Source: Lachnospiraceae bacterium
GTDB taxonomy: Bacteria; Bacillota; Clostridia; Lachnospirales; Lachnospiraceae
Assembly: GCA_017470935.1 (NCBI GenBank)
Contig: JAFUXG010000035.1
Coordinates: 1 to 64,000, forward strand
Length of the DNA stretch: 64,000 nt
Direction of reading: 5' to 3'
The notes below the pieces were generated by a model. That model had not been told where the DNA came from, did no database searches, and was given only the letters and a program-made list of their open reading frames with translations. Made by a program: the position numbers and the translations under genes. This document shows, piece after piece, positions 59,579-64,000 of this stretch. Positions within the stretch are counted from its first letter, which is position 1; each line of letters opens with the position of its first letter.

Positions 59579-61024
59579 ATGAGCAAGACAAGCATTATTG
59601 GCAGAGCGAGTGAATATCGCAAGCTAGAGCGTTGCATGAAAAGTAATGAAGCAGAGCTTGTTGTCGTATACGGCAGACGTCGTGTTGGAAAGACATTTTT
59701 GATAAATTCTTTTTTTGATGAAACATTCAGCTTCTACCTGACAGGAGTATGTGGTCAGCCCCTTAATATTCAGCTTTTTAATTTTATAGCCGAGCTTAAC
59801 AACAAGACCCGTTCAGAACACGATGTCCCTAATAATTGGATGGAAGCATTTCTTCTACTTAGAGAGTATATCGAAGCTCTTCCCGACACTGAGAAGCAAG
59901 TATTCTTTTTTGACGAGATGCCATGGATGGATACCCCGCGTTCCGATTTTGTTGCAGCCTTTGAGTGGTTCTGGAATTCATGGGGCTGTCGCAGGAGTAA
60001 TCTGATATTCATTGCGTGCGGCTCGGCAACTTCCTGGATGGTTGATAATATTGACCGCAACAAAGGCGGGCTATTTAACAGAGCCACCTTAAGATTATAT
60101 CTTAGACCATTTAATCTTAATGAGACAGAGGAATTTCTTATATCCAAAGGAATTGAATGGTCTAAATACACAATTGTTGAGTGCTACATGATAATGGGCG
60201 GAATACCATATTATCTTAAGCAGCTTAACCCTGAACTTACCTTCCACAGGAATATTGACAGCTTATTCTTCACTGAAAAATCAGGCCTATGGGATGAGTT
60301 CAACCATCTCTATCAGACATTATTTACAAACAGCACACAGTATATTATGATAGTTGAGGCTTTGAGCAGCAAGAAGATTGGTCTTACAAGAAATGAGATA
60401 ATTAAAGCGACAGGAATTCCAAGCAACGGCAATCTCACTACTATTCTAAATAACCTTGAGTATTCAGGTTTTATACGAATCTCTAATAATTTCGGTATGA
60501 AAAAGAATAATGTGATATACCAACTGTCAGACTACTATACTGCATTTTATTTTAACTTTATTCATAACAAGCCAGGGATTGATCAGCATTATTGGTCAAA
60601 TGCCTTAGACAATCCTTCAAAAAGAACATGGGGAGGTCTTACATTTGAACAGGTATGCTATGACCATATCCCCCAGATAAAAATGAAACTAGGTATCTCC
60701 GGTGTATTGTCAGAAATCTCCACATGGAAGAAGAAGGGAACAAATTCAGAAAAAGGAGCCCAGATAGACCTTGTTATAGACAGAAGGGATAATGTCATTA
60801 ACCTATGCGAGATAAAGTACTCTATGAATGAATATACAATAACAAAGGATTACGACATGCTTCTAAGAAACAAAACCGAAGCCTTCCGAAGTGATACAAA
60901 AACCAAAAGCGCTCTTCATCCTACAATGATCACAACATACGGCATCAAGAAGAACAAATACAGCAGTTATATAGTAAAACAGATCACTTTGGAAGATCTG
61001 TTCAAGGAAGCAGAGGAAATGTAA
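59579..61024 (+). CDS. DUF234-type AAA ATPase, second copy
   Basis: This 481-residue protein starts at 59579 (MSKTSIIGRASEYRKLER), where GGAGGGATC precedes. Walker A is VVYGRRRVGKTFLI and Walker B is VFFFDEMPWMDTP. A winged-helix-like segment (LTRNEIIKATGIPSNGNLTT) lies near 285-305. The C-terminal DUF234/PD-(D/E)XK-like core is GAQIDLVIDRRDNVINLCEI then KYSM. It shares overall layout with the protein at 33440-34876. It is alone on the plus strand in this part, with a possible operator upstream. Function is unknown. A hairpin at 61157-61186 follows without a U-tract. Confidence 0.85.
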   Translation: MSKTSIIGRASEYRKLERCMKSNEAELVVVYGRRRVGKTFLINSFFDETFSFYLTGVCGQPLNIQLFNFIAELNNKTRSEHDVPNNWMEAFLLLREYIEALPDTEKQVFFFDEMPWMDTPRSDFVAAFEWFWNSWGCRRSNLIFIACGSATSWMVDNIDRNKGGLFNRATLRLYLRPFNLNETEEFLISKGIEWSKYTIVECYMIMGGIPYYLKQLNPELTFHRNIDSLFFTEKSGLWDEFNHLYQTLFTNSTQYIMIVEALSSKKIGLTRNEIIKATGIPSNGNLTTILNNLEYSGFIRISNNFGMKKNNVIYQLSDYYTAFYFNFIHNKPGIDQHYWSNALDNPSKRTWGGLTFEQVCYDHIPQIKMKLGISGVLSEISTWKKKGTNSEKGAQIDLVIDRRDNVINLCEIKYSMNEYTITKDYDMLLRNKTEAFRSDTKTKSALHPTMITTYGIKKNKYSSYIVKQITLEDLFKEAEEM

Positions 61025-61156
61025 TCACAGAGGTTCGGAGTGTCCGTTGATATGTCATACCACACCCTCAAACAATACCTTATCGCCTACATTTACACTC
61101 TCAACGCCTGATTTCTTATTCAGAATACATTTTTACAAAGAAATAAAGACAAGTGT

Positions 61157-61186
61157 GAGGAGATGATTCCCACAGGAATCCTCCTC
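61157..61186. terminator. Hairpin after DUF234-type ATPase gene
   Basis: GAGGAG and GATTCC pair with GGAATC and CTCCTC around a CACA loop with a two-base bulge. No strong T-tract follows on the plus strand, so termination is uncertain. It lies between the convergent ATPase and lipoprotein genes. Confidence 0.5.
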
Positions 61187-61249
61187 CTCCATTCTTCACA
61201 TGTACTATAATGCTTGTAATTATTGATTTCTTTTAATTATCATTTAATA

Positions 61250-62212
61250 TCAGTATACCGATATTTCACTTATACACGTATCATCATATTTAGTTCCAGC
61301 AACCGCGCCTGTAATAGTTATTGTTATTTGATCTGTTGATATTGGTTCATTACATGTTATCTTGCAAAGACACTTTTCTTCTATATCCCCACTCTCCGAT
61401 ACATCATCCCCTTCATCTATATAAGACATATCATAGTCAAAAACCCTATCATTTCCAAAATCCACCTTAACAGATGAAACCTTTCCGTTCTTATAATAGG
61501 TCTCCCAATCCTTTGTGTACCCATTAACAATATCAATACAATTAATCAATTTTTTCTCGCTGAAATGTATTGTGATGGTTTCTCCAACACCGGTTCCCGA
61601 AACACCATCAGCCCATGCTGTGCTGTAATCACCATCTATCATATTATCTGCACTATAAGTTCCATAATCATCGGTGAGATAAGATGATGCCTCAATACCG
61701 GAAGGATATATTCTCTTAATAATCTCTAATATTGTGTATTTATATGAATAGGTTCCGTCTCCTCCTTCAAATTCAAGAACAAACTCATCCCCTACTGTTT
61801 TATACATAGCCTTTCCAACATTCTCATCCAATTCCGCAGGTGATAACTCATAATCACACTGTTGAAATTCAAAAGTATCATATGCCACTTCAAAACTAGT
61901 TTCACCCATATCAGTCCAGTCCTGATTAGTCGCTCCCTTAATCATCTGCTGATAGGATACTCTGATGGTATCTCCATAGTCCACATATATCGATTTTTCA
62001 TAATTTTCCTGCGTTATCTCATCTTCCGTCATCTCGTCTTGCGTTTCTGATTCTTCGGTTCTCTCAGTGGTAATTTCCTCTCCTTCTGTTGTCATTTCTT
62101 CCTCCGATGATATACCACTGGCAGACCAGGAATCTGAGGAATCTTCTCCACAGCCTGCAAGACCTGCCACAGCCAATGTAGTTATCATCAGTCCAAACAA
62201 TAATTTTTTCAT
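61250..62212 (-). CDS. Lipoprotein with discoidin/NADase-type glycan-binding-like domain
   Basis: This 320-residue lipoprotein has the signal peptide MKKLLFGLMITTLAVAGLAG with lipobox LAGC, lipid-modified Cys near residue 21. A Glu/Thr-rich acidic linker (25-75) follows. Residues 75-170 form a beta-rich domain (IRVSYQQMIKGATN). Residues 172-320 resemble a discoidin-type beta-sandwich (SSYLTDDYGTYSADNMIDGD, STAWADGVSG, then LINCIDIVNGYTKDWETYYK), the pattern of the NADase-type glycan-binding or F5/8C-like domains. It is anchored on the outer face of the membrane and may bind a carbohydrate. The gene to its right is on the same strand. Confidence 0.75.
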   Translation of the reverse strand: MKKLLFGLMITTLAVAGLAGCGEDSSDSWSASGISSEEEMTTEGEEITTERTEESETQDEMTEDEITQENYEKSIYVDYGDTIRVSYQQMIKGATNQDWTDMGETSFEVAYDTFEFQQCDYELSPAELDENVGKAMYKTVGDEFVLEFEGGDGTYSYKYTILEIIKRIYPSGIEASSYLTDDYGTYSADNMIDGDYSTAWADGVSGTGVGETITIHFSEKKLINCIDIVNGYTKDWETYYKNGKVSSVKVDFGNDRVFDYDMSYIDEGDDVSESGDIEEKCLCKITCNEPISTDQITITITGAVAGTKYDDTCISEISVY

Positions 62213-62324
62213 GATCTTATTCTCCTTATTTTATGTAGACGAAAGGCTCCATATGTTTTTCACATCATAGAACTCCCTGCATACATTAATAACTCTCTGT
62301 ATCCTTTAAATACTCTTGTAATTA

Positions 62325-64000
62325 TTACTCCTCACCAATAAGTGCATCATATGCTTCATACACATCAGTGTAAGCGCCTTGAATAGGAATCCATACACCA
62401 TTATCAAAGTTTCCGAAAGAGTCATAAAAGGATAGAAATTCTGACCGCGACACATCGTCACCATTTACAACAAAAGACATATCATCTCCATATTCCGAGT
62501 CTGAATAGCTATAGGATGAACAATCTCCCAAAATCTCACCCTTCCCATTTTCAAATGTAAAAAACGAATATCCCGTAACATCCCCCGAAGGACTTTGGAT
62601 AATTCTCCCGGTAGAAGTTGATTTTATAAATTGGACACTTTCCACAAAATACAATTCCTCATAAAAACTTACTATCTCTCCATTCTTATATGTCATTATC
62701 TCAAAATCACCATTTTCACTATTGTAGATACATTCAGGAATTTTATCATTATCTAAGTAAGCCAGATTGCAGACTATCTCTGATTCAAGGTTTCCGATAT
62801 ACTCATCATATGCAGCTATTGCCTGACTGACATTTGCCGTCTCCGAGCCTTCCCTATACCACGTTCTTCCTTCCACCATCCTGCTTCCCCTATCAAGGTA
62901 GAAATATTCCAGCTCATCGCCATTCAATGTGTATATAAATGCATCATATCCTGTAAAAACATCATATTCTTCATATGCCTGACTGATATCGCCATGGTAC
63001 GGGAATATGTATTTCAAAGTATCCTTTCCGTCATACAGGCATGTAAAATCACCGGAAAATATTGACCGATCCTCTTTTGTGTCATATATAAGACCTCTAT
63101 TAGAATCCAACTCCAATTCCAGAGTATCACCGCCATACACACCAACCCACTTACCTTGGAAGCTGTTAAGCACATCCTCAGAAATCCCGCTGTTGCTTTT
63201 TTTAAAAGAAAAATTCAATTCAGGTTCATCATTATAGCTTTTATAGACAACATCAATATTATCCTTATCCTTAATGTTAAATTGTATCCGGGACTCATCA
63301 TTTAAAATACCTGTTCCCTCAATTTTCTTGTCACCAACATTCAAATCAAATGCGTCGGGGAAAACCACATCTTCAAATGTGCTGTATATGACAAACTGAT
63401 CTGAGCCCCTAAAATTATCAAATCCGATATACATTCCTGCACCATCTGCCTGCCAATAACCTGCAATAGAAGAATTGTTATCTACAAGTCTTGCATAACT
63501 AAGCTCGGACTGTACATCCTCCGTTTTAACCTTTTCACCGCCGCTGCCCTTATCACCTGTTTTGTACGACTCGTCTAATTTAGGATACATGACCCATTCA
63601 TCCAGGTAATTGTCTGATGCAACGAATACATTTATAACATTTTGAGAAGCGTTTAGATATAATGCAAAATCCCGTCCACCGAATCTGGTATTATAAACCT
63701 CCGGTATCTCGCCCACCAGTTCCTTTATCTCATCCTGAAAACTTTGGGGGAGATTGGGAAGCTCATCCCTAAGAACAAAATATACCCCGCCATATACATG
63801 CATAGCATCATATACCTTTTGGTTTGAAAGAGCCGTCTGTATTGCCGAAGCAATATGTGAGCCGTTTTCAGCATCCTTCCCTGCCGCCAAATTGATCATC
63901 AGATCCATGCCATCCGGCAGAATATACCATCTCCCGTCAACCTTATACATGAACATTTCCGTATTGTCAGACATTTTCACAAGACTGACATCCGAATATT
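62325..64000 (-). CDS. Hypothetical protein, 5' end beyond window
   Basis: The frame is open to base 64000; a GTG at 63980 is possible but has no ribosome site, so the gene probably starts outside. At least 558 residues are visible. The first part (about 1-150 of the visible region) has MYKVDGRWYILPDGMDLMI and a region resembling a TPM-like phosphatase/TLP18 fold (IKELVGEIPEVYNTRFGGRDF). Later parts are beta-rich with repeated 'W-x-G-x-Y-G-G-D'-like elements (FQGKWVGVYGGD). I do not recognise a family as a whole. It lies 112 bases upstream of the lipoprotein gene, and the two may be one unit. The product is probably extracytoplasmic, but the signal region is missing. Confidence 0.6.
   Translation of the reverse strand, partial: YSDVSLVKMSDNTEMFMYKVDGRWYILPDGMDLMINLAAGKDAENGSHIASAIQTALSNQKVYDAMHVYGGVYFVLRDELPNLPQSFQDEIKELVGEIPEVYNTRFGGRDFALYLNASQNVINVFVASDNYLDEWVMYPKLDESYKTGDKGSGGEKVKTEDVQSELSYARLVDNNSSIAGYWQADGAGMYIGFDNFRGSDQFVIYSTFEDVVFPDAFDLNVGDKKIEGTGILNDESRIQFNIKDKDNIDVVYKSYNDEPELNFSFKKSNSGISEDVLNSFQGKWVGVYGGDTLELELDSNRGLIYDTKEDRSIFSGDFTCLYDGKDTLKYIFPYHGDISQAYEEYDVFTGYDAFIYTLNGDELEYFYLDRGSRMVEGRTWYREGSETANVSQAIAAYDEYIGNLESEIVCNLAYLDNDKIPECIYNSENGDFEIMTYKNGEIVSFYEELYFVESVQFIKSTSTGRIIQSPSGDVTGYSFFTFENGKGEILGDCSSYSYSDSEYGDDMSFVVNGDDVSRSEFLSFYDSFGNFDNGVWIPIQGAYTDVYEAYDALIGEE

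Overview
The window looks like a chromosome segment of a low-GC, spore-lineage Firmicute, most likely a gut Lachnospiraceae. The signs are spore maturation genes spmA and spmB, an AbrB/SpoVT-type regulator, DUF6033 and Rpn-type proteins, BspA-type leucine-rich surface proteins, an agr-type peptide system with a clostridial AgrD, ECF transport and a cobalamin riboswitch. The genus cannot be fixed from the sequence alone. Nearly all genes lie on the minus strand. I saw no rRNA, tRNA, CRISPR array, transposase or phage structural gene.

Positions 1-6020 (minus) hold an AT-rich, tightly packed operon that runs off the left edge. In transcription order it encodes a ThsB-like TIR protein, an Nmad2-type protein, a TIR-SLOG fusion, a DNA-base-hypermodification helical protein, a thymidylate-synthase-fold enzyme (probable dUMP hydroxymethylase), a second TIR protein and the start of another TIR protein. 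This is the best candidate for a little-described immune system: Thoeris-like TIR/SLOG signalling joined to a thymine-hypermodification arm.

Positions 6054-12622 hold a quorum-sensing and peptide locus. It comprises an agrD gene missed by ordinary ORF cut-offs, an AgrC-type kinase and an AgrA/LytTR regulator. It also has a radical-SAM, flavin-reductase and methyltransferase-nitrilase cluster preceded by a small translationally coupled ORF. An identical 23-bp element lies upstream of both agrD and the radical-SAM cluster. No agrB is present. A strong hairpin separates agrD from the TIR operon.

Positions 12697-25450 hold an XRE regulator, a small-RNA gene with a consensus promoter and terminator, a decayed SMEK-NACHT defence gene, and an AAA-ATPase/PD-(D/E)XK protein. 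They also hold a GHKL kinase and Spo0A-C-domain regulator pair with an 18-residue amphipathic peptide gene between them, an AmmeMemoRadiSam A/B fusion, a DUF6033 protein and an Rpn nuclease.

Positions 25449-40874 are mostly housekeeping and membrane functions: an aldolase with an in-frame 3' extension, a beta-carbonic anhydrase, a possible type I toxin, an S41 protease, an ABC exporter, an OmpR-type two-component system, secreted proteins, a NUDIX hydrolase and UppP.

Positions 41123-49460 (minus) form a B12 uptake operon. A cobalamin riboswitch with terminator precedes a small HNH-repeat protein, a secreted intrinsic-factor-like alpha-barrel/LRR protein, a DUF4430 (intrinsic-factor beta-domain) protein, EcfT and a single EcfA-EcfA-S polypeptide. 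Positions 49727-64000 hold the AbrB-type regulator, spmAB, two large secreted proteins, a DUF234-type ATPase, a lipoprotein and a protein cut by the right edge.
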